NCBI RefSeq assembly: GCF_000280905.1
Contig: NZ_ALAP01000107.1
Span: 16,857 to 80,856, forward strand
Origin: Streptomyces sp. AA1529
GTDB lineage: Bacteria > Actinomycetota > Actinomycetes > Streptomycetales > Streptomycetaceae
Direction: 5' to 3'
Length of the DNA stretch: 64,000 nucleotides
Shown here: positions 43,882-50,935 of the stretch, in pieces
How the letters are laid out: each line of letters opens with the position of its first letter
How positions within the stretch are numbered: the first letter of the stretch is position 1
Translations under genes and position numbers: made by a program
Notes under the pieces: model-generated
The model's database searches: none
Told to the model about the DNA's origin: nothing
What the model saw: the letters and a program-made list of their open reading frames with translations, nothing else

Positions 43882-44893
43882 GAGAGACAACGATAGCGCT
43901 ATCCGATCCGCGCGGATAGCGGACCCGGCTCCGGACCGAACGGCGCCGACGGCGCCGACAGCGGCCCCGCGTCCCACCCTCGCGACCACCCCCGCGCCGA
44001 AGCGACCGGGCCCGGCCCCCGCACCCGGCGCTCCGGCGACCGGCACCGGCGCGGTCCTCGCCGCACTGGGAGTCGTCTTCTTCTCCCTCACCTTCCCCGC
44101 CACGAGCTGGGCACTGGACGGATTCGGCCCCTGGACGGCCGCCGCGCTGCGCGCCCTGCTCGCGGGACTGGTCGCCACGGGCGTGCTCGCGGTGCGGCGG
44201 GTACCGGTCCCGCACCGCCGGCACTGGGGCGGGCTCGCGATCGCCGCCTCCGGCGTCGTGATCGGATTCCCGCTGCTCACCACGCTCGCCCTGGAGACCT
44301 CGACCACCTCGCACGCCGCCGTGATCGTGGGCCTGCTGCCCCTGACGACCGCGCTGTACTCGACCGTACGGACCGGCTCACGCCCGGCACCGCTGTTCTG
44401 GGTGGCCGCGCTGGCCGGCGCCGCCGTGGTGGTGGCCTTCGCGGTGCAGCAGAGCGGCGGCGCCCTCGCCGTCGGCGACCTGTTCCTGTGCGGGGCGCTG
44501 CTGGTCTGCGCCGCGGGCTACGCCGAGGGCGGCAGGCTGGCGCGGGAGCTGCCCGCACTGGAAGTGATCGGGTGGGCGCTGGTGGCCTGCCTGCCGGTGG
44601 CCGCGGTCGGCTCCGCCTTCGCCCTGGCCCACGAGCCGGTGGCGCTGACCTCGCATTCCGTGCCGGGTCTGGTGTGGGGGGCGGTCGCCTCCCAGTTCGT
44701 CGGCATGCTCCTGTGGTACCGCGCGATGGGCCTCGCCGGGGTGGCCCGGACCAGCCAGGTGCAACTCGCCCAGCCGCTGCTTACGCTGGTATGGGCGGTG
44801 CTGCTACTCGGTGAGCGCCTGTCCCCCGCCGCACCCGCGGCGGCGCTCACCGTGCTGGTGTGCATCGTGGTCGTACAGCGCAGCCGCGCCTGA
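43880..44893 (+). CDS. EamA-family (DMT) transporter
   Basis: A 337-residue drug/metabolite transporter with ten hydrophobic segments between about residues 55 and 333 in two EamA repeats. The N-terminal 50 residues are an Ala/Pro-rich hydrophilic extension. Family members export amino acids, purines or drugs; the substrate here is unknown. The ATG at 43880 is the only in-frame start ahead of the first helix and shares two bases with the divergent mocR start, so the 5' codons double as the regulator's operator. Confidence 0.88.
   Translation: MRDNDSAIRSARIADPAPDRTAPTAPTAAPRPTLATTPAPKRPGPAPAPGAPATGTGAVLAALGVVFFSLTFPATSWALDGFGPWTAAALRALLAGLVATGVLAVRRVPVPHRRHWGGLAIAASGVVIGFPLLTTLALETSTTSHAAVIVGLLPLTTALYSTVRTGSRPAPLFWVAALAGAAVVVAFAVQQSGGALAVGDLFLCGALLVCAAGYAEGGRLARELPALEVIGWALVACLPVAAVGSAFALAHEPVALTSHSVPGLVWGAVASQFVGMLLWYRAMGLAGVARTSQVQLAQPLLTLVWAVLLLGERLSPAAPAAALTVLVCIVVVQRSRA
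43890..43922. promoter_or_regulatory. MocR operator and overlapping divergent promoters
   Basis: Three perfect symmetric elements overlap: GATAGCGCTATC (43892-43903), ATCCGCGCGGAT (43906-43917) and GCTATCCG...CGGATAGC (43898-43905 with 43913-43920). The leftward -10 could be TATCGT (43895-43890). For the exporter the -10 could be TACGCT (43869-43874), six bases before its ATG, which would give a leaderless mRNA. Confidence 0.6.
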
Positions 44894-44918
44894 CCACCGG
44901 GAACAGGAGGGCAAGTCC

Positions 44919-45125
44919 ATGCGAGCGAACACGGGCGACCAACTGCTGATGCACGGACGGACCGTGGGGCAGCACGACCGTACGGCGGAGATCCTGGAGG
45001 TCCTGGGCACCAAGGGTGAACCTCCGTACCGGGTGCGTTTCGACGACGGCCACGAAGCCGTCGTCTCCCCCGGCCCGGACTCGGTCGTGCAGGGCCACCG
45101 GGAACCGCACGGTCAGCAGCGCTGA
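44919..45125 (+). CDS. DUF1918 small protein
   Basis: A 68-residue protein of the DUF1918 family, recognised by AEILEVLGTKGEPPYRVRFDD and HEAVVSPGPDSVV. These are small single-domain SH3-like proteins common in actinobacteria; the role is unknown. ATG 44919 has AGGAGG 9 nt upstream. It starts 26 bp after the EamA gene and may be co-transcribed. Confidence 0.88.
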   Translation: MRANTGDQLLMHGRTVGQHDRTAEILEVLGTKGEPPYRVRFDDGHEAVVSPGPDSVVQGHREPHGQQR

Positions 45126-45409
45126 CCCCGGCGGAACGGCCCACCGCGGGACGGCCACCCCTCGGCCACCGCGCCGGAGACGGCCGCCCGCGTCCGGCGG
45201 GCCGGGGCCCCGGCCCCGGAATCCCCTGCGGCGGGGGCATCCGCACGGCGGGAGCACCCCACTCCGCACATAGGTGACCTTTCGCACCCGCCCCACCCCA
45301 CCTGTGCCGGCACAGGTAACGTCGGGCGGCGGAGCAACGTGTCCCGGCGGCCCTCACAACACTCGGGACGGGTTCGCTGCGGACCGTGAAGTTCAGCGAA
45401 AGGCACGAG

Positions 45410-46282
45410 GTGACGGAGTCTGTAGCCGGCGTAGCACGCGTCGGAGTGGTGGGCTGTGGGCAGATGGGTGCGGGTATCGCGGAGGTGTGCGCGCGGTCCG
45501 GTCTCGAGGTGATGGTCGCGGAGACCACCGGTGAGGCCCTGGAACTCGGCCGCACCCGGCTGGTCAACTCGCTCGGCAAGGCCGCCGACCGCGGCAAGAT
45601 CAGTCGTCAGGAGTGCGACGAGACGCTGGAGCGGCTCTCCTTCACCACCGACCTGGGCGACTTCGCCGACCGCGATCTGGTCATCGAGGCCGTGATCGAG
45701 AACGAGCAGGTCAAGACGGAGATCTTCCAGGTGCTCGACCAGGTGGTGACCCGCAGCGACGCCATCCTGGCCTCCAACACCTCCTCGATCCCGCTGGTGA
45801 GGCTCGCCGTGGCCACCTCGCGGCCCGACCAGGTCATCGGCATCCACTTCTTCAACCCGGCGCCGGTGCAGCAGCTCGTCGAGCTGATTCCCGCCCTGAC
45901 CACCGGCGAGGAGACCGTCAAGCGGGCCGAGTCCGTGGTCGGCCAGGTGCTGGGCAAGCACACCATCCGGGCACAGGACCGCTCCGGCTTCGTCGTCAAC
46001 GCGCTCCTGATCCCCTACCTCCTCTCCGCCATCCGGATGTTCGAGTCCGGGATCGCCAGCCGCGAGGACATCGACAACGGCATGGAGCTGGGCTGTGCCC
46101 ACCCGATGGGCCCGCTCAAGCTCACCGACCTGATCGGCCTCGACACCGTCGCCTCGGTCGCCGACTCGATGTACGCCGAGTTCAAGGAGCCGCTCTACGC
46201 CGCTCCCCCGCTGCTCCAGCGCATGGTCGACGCGGGCCGCCTGGGCCGGAAGGCCGGCGCGGGCTTCTACACCTACTCCTGA
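45410..46282 (+). CDS. 3-hydroxybutyryl-CoA dehydrogenase
   Basis: A 290-residue NAD(P)-dependent 3-hydroxyacyl-CoA dehydrogenase. The Rossmann motif is VGVVGCGQMGAGIAEV near residue 11; the substrate/catalytic region is ILASNTSSIPL followed by GIHFFNPAP, with the catalytic His near 146; and the C-terminal domain has HPMGPLKLTDLIGLD. It interconverts acetoacetyl-CoA and 3-hydroxybutyryl-CoA, feeding fatty acid breakdown, storage polymer or ethylmalonyl-CoA metabolism. GTG 45410 has AAGG upstream; GTG 45386 is a longer alternative without a ribosome site. A 19-bp terminator follows. Confidence 0.93.
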   Translation: MTESVAGVARVGVVGCGQMGAGIAEVCARSGLEVMVAETTGEALELGRTRLVNSLGKAADRGKISRQECDETLERLSFTTDLGDFADRDLVIEAVIENEQVKTEIFQVLDQVVTRSDAILASNTSSIPLVRLAVATSRPDQVIGIHFFNPAPVQQLVELIPALTTGEETVKRAESVVGQVLGKHTIRAQDRSGFVVNALLIPYLLSAIRMFESGIASREDIDNGMELGCAHPMGPLKLTDLIGLDTVASVADSMYAEFKEPLYAAPPLLQRMVDAGRLGRKAGAGFYTYS

Positions 46283-46301
46283 CAGGGGCTACCGCTGCCA
46301 C

Positions 46302-46345
46302 GCGGTGCGGGGTGCCGTCCGGGACCGGACGGCACCCCGCACCGC
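46302..46345 (+). terminator. Very strong terminator after 3-hydroxybutyryl-CoA dehydrogenase
   Basis: Perfect 19-bp stem (46302-46320 with 46327-46345) and 6-nt loop, 20 bp after the stop. It isolates the cassette 2 transcript from the upstream gene. Confidence 0.88.
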
Positions 46346-46461
46346 TGTCCGGAGACTCCTTTCCCCTCGGAAGGCCCGGATCCGGGGCACACCCGGACCC
46401 CAACAGCCCCTGCACACACGGGAGACGGCGGCGGAGGATCGCCACCCGGGCCCCGCGCGGC

Positions 46462-46490
46462 GTACCGTTCTGAGTGTCCAGGTCAGAACG
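46462..46490 (+). promoter_or_regulatory. Promoter/operator-like motif of regulator 2
   Basis: TACCGT (46463-46468), a possible -10 box, runs into the perfect inverted repeat CGTTCTGA (46466-46473) and TCAGAACG (46483-46490) with a 9-nt spacer. AGGAG follows and the ATG is at 46502. The TACCGTTCT start and downstream GAACG are shared with the regulator 1 upstream region. Confidence 0.6.
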
Positions 46491-46501
46491 AGGAGTCCCG
46501 T

Positions 46502-47680
46502 ATGCGCCCACACACTGACGACAGCACCGGCGCACGAGTAGCCCGGGCCAGGAAGGCCCGGCGGCTGACCCAGCGCGGCCTGGCGAGCCGTGCGGCCGTC
46601 TCCTACTCGACCGTGACCAAGGTCGAACAGGGCGTCATGGCCGCCTCTCCGGCTGTTCTCGGTGCGTTGGCCCGCGCGCTCTCCGTGCCGGTGACCGAAC
46701 TGACCGGCCAGCCCTACATGGACGAGCTGCGCGCCGAGCAGGTCGACGGGCTGATCCAGCCCCTTCGCGAGGCGTTCGACCTGTACGACGTCGGCGCGGA
46801 CCCCGAGGTCCGGCCGCGAAGCGTCGCCGAACTGCACGCCGAGAGCGAGCGCCTGTGCGCTGCCGCCCGGCGCGCCGAACTGCGGCAGGTGACCGCGGCC
46901 CTGCCCGCGCTGCTCACCGAACTGACCGCGGCCGCCCACGAAACCGACAGCGAGCAGGCATGGAGAGCGCTCGCCGCCTCCTACCGCACCGGTCACGACG
47001 TGGCCACGAAGTTCGGCATGCTCGACCTGTGCACCGTCGCACTGGAGCGGATGGAGTGGGCCAGCATCCGCGCCTCCGACCCGGCGGGAAGCGCCGTCCG
47101 CCAGTGCATGCGCGGCCTGGTGTACCTGCGCGGAGGGGACTACCGCACCGGGCTGCGGCTGGTGCAGTCCGGCATGAGGACCATCGAACAGGCGGACCCC
47201 GGGCTGGAGCGCGAGGTCGTCACCGGTCGGCTGCACCTCGGCGCCGCGGTCCTGTACGCCCGGGCCGGTGACGACCGGGCCGACGAGCACCTGGACGAGG
47301 CCGACAGGTACGCCGCGCGCACCGGCGAGCAGCAGACCACTCGGTGGCTGTGCTTCGGGCCGAAGAACGTCGCGGTGCACCGTGTCAGCGTCCATGCCGA
47401 ACGGGACCGGTACGCCGAGGCGGTCGAAGCCGCCGGGAAGATGAGCCCGTCCGGGCTGCCGGCCTCGCGAGTCGCGCATCACCACGCGGAGGTGGCACGG
47501 GCTCAGATGGTGATCGGCCGGACGGACGACGCTTTCGGGTCGCTCCGGATCGCCCGGTCCGTCGCGCCGCAGCAGACGCGTCTGCACCCGCTGGTGCGGG
47601 AGACGTTCGCCGGACTGGAGTCGGCGAAGCGTCGACTGCCGGACAGCTTCCTCTCCTTCGGAGCCTGGCTGAAGAACTGA
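46502..47680 (+). CDS. HTH (XRE) regulator with TPR-like C-terminal domain, cassette 2
   Basis: A 392-residue paralogue of the regulator at 27155-28336. The XRE helix-turn-helix is at about residues 10-65 (LTQRGLASRAAVSYSTVTKV). The rest is alpha-helical with TPR-like segments, including SYRTGHDVATKFGMLDL, CFGPKNVAVHRVSVHAE and ARAQMVIGRTDDAFGSLRIA. ATG 46502 has AGGAG 6 nt upstream. Codon use is normal for the genome and there is no TTA codon, unlike its paralogue. The inverted repeat just upstream suggests autoregulation. Micro-genes A-D follow in the same direction after 106 bp. Confidence 0.9.
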   Translation: MRPHTDDSTGARVARARKARRLTQRGLASRAAVSYSTVTKVEQGVMAASPAVLGALARALSVPVTELTGQPYMDELRAEQVDGLIQPLREAFDLYDVGADPEVRPRSVAELHAESERLCAAARRAELRQVTAALPALLTELTAAAHETDSEQAWRALAASYRTGHDVATKFGMLDLCTVALERMEWASIRASDPAGSAVRQCMRGLVYLRGGDYRTGLRLVQSGMRTIEQADPGLEREVVTGRLHLGAAVLYARAGDDRADEHLDEADRYAARTGEQQTTRWLCFGPKNVAVHRVSVHAERDRYAEAVEAAGKMSPSGLPASRVAHHHAEVARAQMVIGRTDDAFGSLRIARSVAPQQTRLHPLVRETFAGLESAKRRLPDSFLSFGAWLKN

Positions 47681-47693
47681 CGGGGCGTGAAGC

Positions 47694-47735
47694 CCGGGCC
47701 CGAACCATCAATCGGTGATGACAGTTCGGGCTCGG
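47694..47735 (+). terminator. Hairpin between regulator 2 and the micro-genes
   Basis: A 12-bp stem with one G-U pair (47694-47705 with 47724-47735) and an 18-nt loop, 13 bp after the regulator stop. It could end the regulator transcript, or limit read-through into genes A-D, or act as an operator with GAAC/GTTC half-sites. Confidence 0.55.
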
Positions 47736-47786
47736 CCACTCCGTGACGATGTAGCCGGACGCACACGTTTCGTCATGGAGTGGATC

Positions 47787-48068
47787 ATGGGCCGGACTCA
47801 TCAACGCGGTGACTACCTGGTGGACGAGGCCACGCGGCAGACCGTGCCGCCCGAGCCCGGCTGGGTGGGCCGCGTACAGCAGTTCCTCGGCGGGCCGCCG
47901 CCGCGGTACGTCCTGGTGCCCCCGACCGGCTACGGGTGGCGGGCCCGTCCGGAGCACGTGCGTGCCGCCACCGCCGGGGAACGCGCGGACCACGACGCCA
48001 CATCGGACCGCAGGCGGCGCGGGCCGCGCGCACTCGGCCGTCGGCGCGCCGGGAGCCGCGCCGCATGA
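47787..48068 (+). CDS. Cassette 2 gene A: 93-aa hypothetical protein
   Basis: A 93-residue protein homologous to gene A of cassette 1 (RGDYxVDEATRQ, PPEPxWVGRVQ, WxAR), with an added Arg-rich C-terminal tail. ATG 47787 was chosen over 47715 because the homology starts here and GGAG lies 6 nt upstream. Its stop overlaps gene B2 as ATGA. Function unknown. Confidence 0.75.
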   Translation: MGRTHQRGDYLVDEATRQTVPPEPGWVGRVQQFLGGPPPRYVLVPPTGYGWRARPEHVRAATAGERADHDATSDRRRRGPRALGRRRAGSRAA

Positions 48069-48220
48069 GCGCCCTGAGGATCCGCGTCTCCCGCGACGGC
48101 GGCCGGACCTGGAGCCGGTGGCGCACGCTGCGCGGCGGCAGGCACTGTGCCGTGAGTGCCGACTGGGGGCCCTGCCGGTGCCCTCGCTGCCGGAAGGGAC
48201 GTGGCCGGGATGCCGCCTGA
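48065..48220 (+). CDS. Cassette 2 gene B: 51-aa basic protein with C-x-CPRC
   Basis: Exactly 51 residues, like its cassette 1 counterpart, and sharing RVSRDGGRTW, RTLRGG and PCxCPRCR. It begins in an ATGA overlap with gene A2. Very basic; three of four cysteines are clustered at the C-terminus. No family recognised. Equal length and matched overlaps at two loci are strong evidence that this small frame is real. Confidence 0.78.
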   Translation: MSALRIRVSRDGGRTWSRWRTLRGGRHCAVSADWGPCRCPRCRKGRGRDAA

Positions 48221-48389
48221 ACCCGCGACGACCACGCCCCGGGGCGGCACCTGGTACGGCGCCTGCCCCCGCTGCAAGCAGCCCTTGGAGCTGACCAGCG
48301 GCCGCGACGGCACGGGCCGCGTCGTCCGCGCCCGCTGCCGCCGCTGTCCGACTCCCACCCGCTCACCCGCCCGCCAGGAGGACCGCTGA
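48210..48389 (+). CDS. Cassette 2 gene C: 59-aa zinc-ribbon protein
   Basis: A 59-residue protein with a four-cysteine zinc ribbon: CPRC near 19 and CRRC near 43. It shares MPxEPAT, GTWYG, CPRCKxPL and GRVV with gene C1. The start lies 11 nt inside gene B2, the same overlap as in cassette 1. Probably a metal-binding adaptor or nucleic-acid-binding protein; that is inference. Confidence 0.78.
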   Translation: MPPEPATTTPRGGTWYGACPRCKQPLELTSGRDGTGRVVRARCRRCPTPTRSPARQEDR

Positions 48390-48424
48390 TGCCCGGGACC
48401 GCCGAACAGGACGGCACACCATGA
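48389..48424 (+). CDS. Possible 11-codon leader peptide between genes C2 and D2
   Basis: An ATG overlapping the gene C2 stop opens an 11-codon frame whose TGA overlaps the gene D2 ATG, so ribosomes could pass from C2 to D2 without a gap. It may be a coupling device, a remnant, or chance. Cassette 1 has no equivalent because C1 and D1 overlap directly. Confidence 0.25.
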   Translation: MPGTAEQDGTP

Positions 48425-48990
48425 CCGGCCGGGACGTGCCGAGCGGTCTGCTGGAAGTCGTGTCCGGCGGGCTCGGGCGGTACTGGGCCGGCACCGGCGT
48501 GACCGCGCCCGCCGCATGGACGGACGCTGCGCTCGCCGACCGGACCGCGGCCCTCACCGAACTGGCCTGGCAGGCGCGCGGTGCGGAGAGCGCCCATCCG
48601 GCCACCCACGCCGCCAGCCGGCTGGCTCTCGCCGCGGCGCAGGAGGCGTGGGCCTGGGGAGTGGCTCTCGCCGCGGGTGCGGACATCCCGGCGTTCCGGC
48701 TGCTCCCCCGCTGGCTGGCGCACGATCCGCCGGATGTGCAGCTGGAGGCGTGCGTCCGGCTTCTGGCGGCCGCACGCACCGGCGTACTGCCCGCGGCCCC
48801 CTACCGCTGCGCGGTCTGCCCGGCGGACCAGAATCTCCACCTGGTCGTCCATGTCCGCTGCACCGGTCCCGGTCTCCAGGAGTGGCGCTGCGGCCTGTGC
48901 GTCCGGCTGCCCGTCGACCCGGACACCGTCCCCGAGCCCCTCGACGTCCTGTACCGGCGTCAGCCGGGCAGGGACGACAACCGACCGTGA
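48421..48990 (+). CDS. Cassette 2 gene D: 189-aa protein with C-terminal cysteine cluster
   Basis: A 189-residue protein. The first 120 residues look helical and resemble gene D1 weakly (LAW-x-AR and QLEACVRLLAA segments). The C-terminal part has CAVC near 133, a further Cys near 151 and CGLC near 161, a likely zinc-binding module that D1 lacks. It ends the cassette and is convergent with the MFS transporter. Function unknown. Confidence 0.72.
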   Translation: MTGRDVPSGLLEVVSGGLGRYWAGTGVTAPAAWTDAALADRTAALTELAWQARGAESAHPATHAASRLALAAAQEAWAWGVALAAGADIPAFRLLPRWLAHDPPDVQLEACVRLLAAARTGVLPAAPYRCAVCPADQNLHLVVHVRCTGPGLQEWRCGLCVRLPVDPDTVPEPLDVLYRRQPGRDDNRP

Positions 48991-49060
48991 CCGGGTGTGC
49001 GCGGCCCCGCGGCGGTACCGGCCGAGCCCCGGGAGCGGACCCGGGCCCGGCGGCCGACCG

Positions 49061-50815
49061 TCACACGGCGGGGGTGTCGGCGTGCGGTTCGCCGCCAGGC
49101 GGGTCCGGGTCGTCGTCGTCGGAGGAACTGCCCGACGCGTTGGGCGGTCCGGAGGAGCCGCTCGGCGTTCCGAGCGGCTTGTCGGGCTTGCTGTCGGAGG
49201 GCGCGGGCGCGGTCCGGTCCGGCACCTCCAGCGTCGGATCGGGCGCGCCTCCCGGCGCCTCCGGCGTGCCACCCGGCGCGGCCGTGGGCGGGTCGCCGGG
49301 CTTCTTGAGCTTCTCGACCGTCCGGCGGCGGGCCGCGTCGACCGAGGTCCGCACCACCGAGAGCGGCATGGCGACCGACTCCAGGGATTTGCGCTCGGCG
49401 TCCACGCCGAGGAATGTCTCCGCCAGGCCTCCGATGATCATGATGACCGCGCCGACCAGGAAGCCGATGTAGAGCCTGCCGCGTTCGGTGCCGTCGCCGA
49501 TGAGCCAGCCGTAGAAGTAGGGCCCGGTGGCTCCGGCGGCCTGCCCGATGGCGAAGAAGAGCGCGATGGCCTTGCCGCGCACCTCCAGCGGGAAGATCTC
49601 GCCCGCCGTCAGATAGCCGGAGGAGGCGCCCGCGGAGGCGAAGAAGAAGATGATGCACCAGGCGGCGGTCTGGGTGGTCGCGGTCAGCACGTCGGCGACG
49701 AACAGCGTCGCGGTGACGCCCAGCGCGCATCCGGAGAAGAGGTAGGTTCCGGCGATCATCCAGCGCCGTCCCACGATGTCGAAGAGCGGCCCCAGAATGA
49801 TCGGACCCAGCAGATTCCCCGCGGCGAACGCGAGCAGGTACATCGGGGCGTCCTTGTCGGAGACGCCGTAGAACTTCGTCAGCACCAGGGTGTAGGTGAA
49901 GAAGATCGCGTTGTAGAGGAACGACTGCGTGATCATCAGCGTGGAGGCGAGCACGGCCCGCTTGGGGTACCGCCGGAAGAGCACCCGCAGCAGCGTGACG
50001 TAGGTGCTGTGCGCCGATTCGCTGATCTCGATGGCGTCCTTGTCCTCGACCGGCGGCAGCTTCTTGCCGTGCGCGCGCACGGCGGACTCGATCCGGGCGA
50101 TGGCGGCCTCGGCCTCGGCCTCCCGCCCGTTCATGATCAGCCAGCGGGGGCTCTCGGGCAGATGGCGCCGGACGAACAGCACGGAGAAGCCCAGCACCGG
50201 GCCGAGCAGGAACCCGATCCGCCAGGCGACCGCGTCGTCGAAGGAGCTGAGGATCACCAGTTCGGCGACGGTGCCGACCATGGCACCGGCCCAGTAGGTG
50301 CCGTTGACCAGCAGATCGACCCGGCCCCGGAAGCGGGCGGGCATCATCTCCTGGATCGCCGAGTTGATGGCCGCGTACTCGCCGCCGATACCGGTTCCGG
50401 CGATGAAGCGGGTCATGTACAGGAAGGCGTCCCAGCCGGGCCCCTGCCCGTAGGTGAGCGCGGTCAGCCCGCTGCCGAACAGATAGACGCCGAACGTCAG
50501 CAGGAAGAGCTTCCGCCGCCCGAAGCGGTCGGCCATCCGGCCGAAGAAGAGCGCACCGGTGACCTGGCCGACCAGGTAGACGGTCGCGATCAGGCCCGCT
50601 TCGCTGGAGGAGAGCCCCAGGGTGTCCGAACGGGTGAGGACCGGGGTGATCGAGCTGGCGACCGTGATCTCCAGGCCGTCCAGGATCCACGCACAGCCCA
50701 GCGCCGCGATCATCTTCGTGTGGAAACCGGACCAGGGCATCCGGTCGATACGAGCAGGGATCAGGCTGCGGAGCGGTGAGTCCGCCGGACGGGATGATGA
50801 GTTCGCTGCTGCCAC
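49061..50815 (-). CDS. MFS transporter, sugar-porter type, with long acidic tail
   Basis: A 584-residue major facilitator transporter with 12 hydrophobic segments up to about residue 465. GRMADRFGRRKLFLLTFGVY is the loop 2-3 motif, RFIAGTGIGGEYAAINSAIQEM and the PESPRWLIMNGREAEA segment mark the sugar-porter superfamily branch, and GEIFPLEVRGKAIALFFAIG is the late loop motif. The last 100 residues are a Pro/Gly/Asp/Ser-rich disordered tail ending in a run of Asp, presumably cytoplasmic. Start GTG 50815. The substrate is unknown. It follows pheT on the same strand but a terminator separates them. Confidence 0.9.
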   Translation of the reverse strand: MAAANSSSRPADSPLRSLIPARIDRMPWSGFHTKMIAALGCAWILDGLEITVASSITPVLTRSDTLGLSSSEAGLIATVYLVGQVTGALFFGRMADRFGRRKLFLLTFGVYLFGSGLTALTYGQGPGWDAFLYMTRFIAGTGIGGEYAAINSAIQEMMPARFRGRVDLLVNGTYWAGAMVGTVAELVILSSFDDAVAWRIGFLLGPVLGFSVLFVRRHLPESPRWLIMNGREAEAEAAIARIESAVRAHGKKLPPVEDKDAIEISESAHSTYVTLLRVLFRRYPKRAVLASTLMITQSFLYNAIFFTYTLVLTKFYGVSDKDAPMYLLAFAAGNLLGPIILGPLFDIVGRRWMIAGTYLFSGCALGVTATLFVADVLTATTQTAAWCIIFFFASAGASSGYLTAGEIFPLEVRGKAIALFFAIGQAAGATGPYFYGWLIGDGTERGRLYIGFLVGAVIMIIGGLAETFLGVDAERKSLESVAMPLSVVRTSVDAARRRTVEKLKKPGDPPTAAPGGTPEAPGGAPDPTLEVPDRTAPAPSDSKPDKPLGTPSGSSGPPNASGSSSDDDDPDPPGGEPHADTPAV

Positions 50816-50881
50816 GACGTCACCCGTAACCGCCGCCGACCGTCCATCAGAAGATCGTCCGGGCTTCTCACCCGAAAAGAT

Positions 50882-50914
50882 GAGGGGACATCCGCCGGTG
50901 ACGGATGTCCCCTC
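50882..50914 (-). terminator. Intrinsic terminator after pheT
   Basis: Perfect 13-bp stem (50882-50894 with 50902-50914) with a 7-nt loop, 22 bp past the pheT stop, followed on the minus strand by ATCTTTTC, a T-rich tract unusual for this genome. Confidence 0.88.
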
Positions 50915-50935
50915 GAACGCCGGGGCGAGACTCGG

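Noticed and set aside
45200..45215. 16-bp palindrome GGCCGGGGCCCCGGCC as an operator
   Set aside because: Made only of G and C in a G+C-rich spacer and not next to a promoter; more likely a weak terminator or chance.
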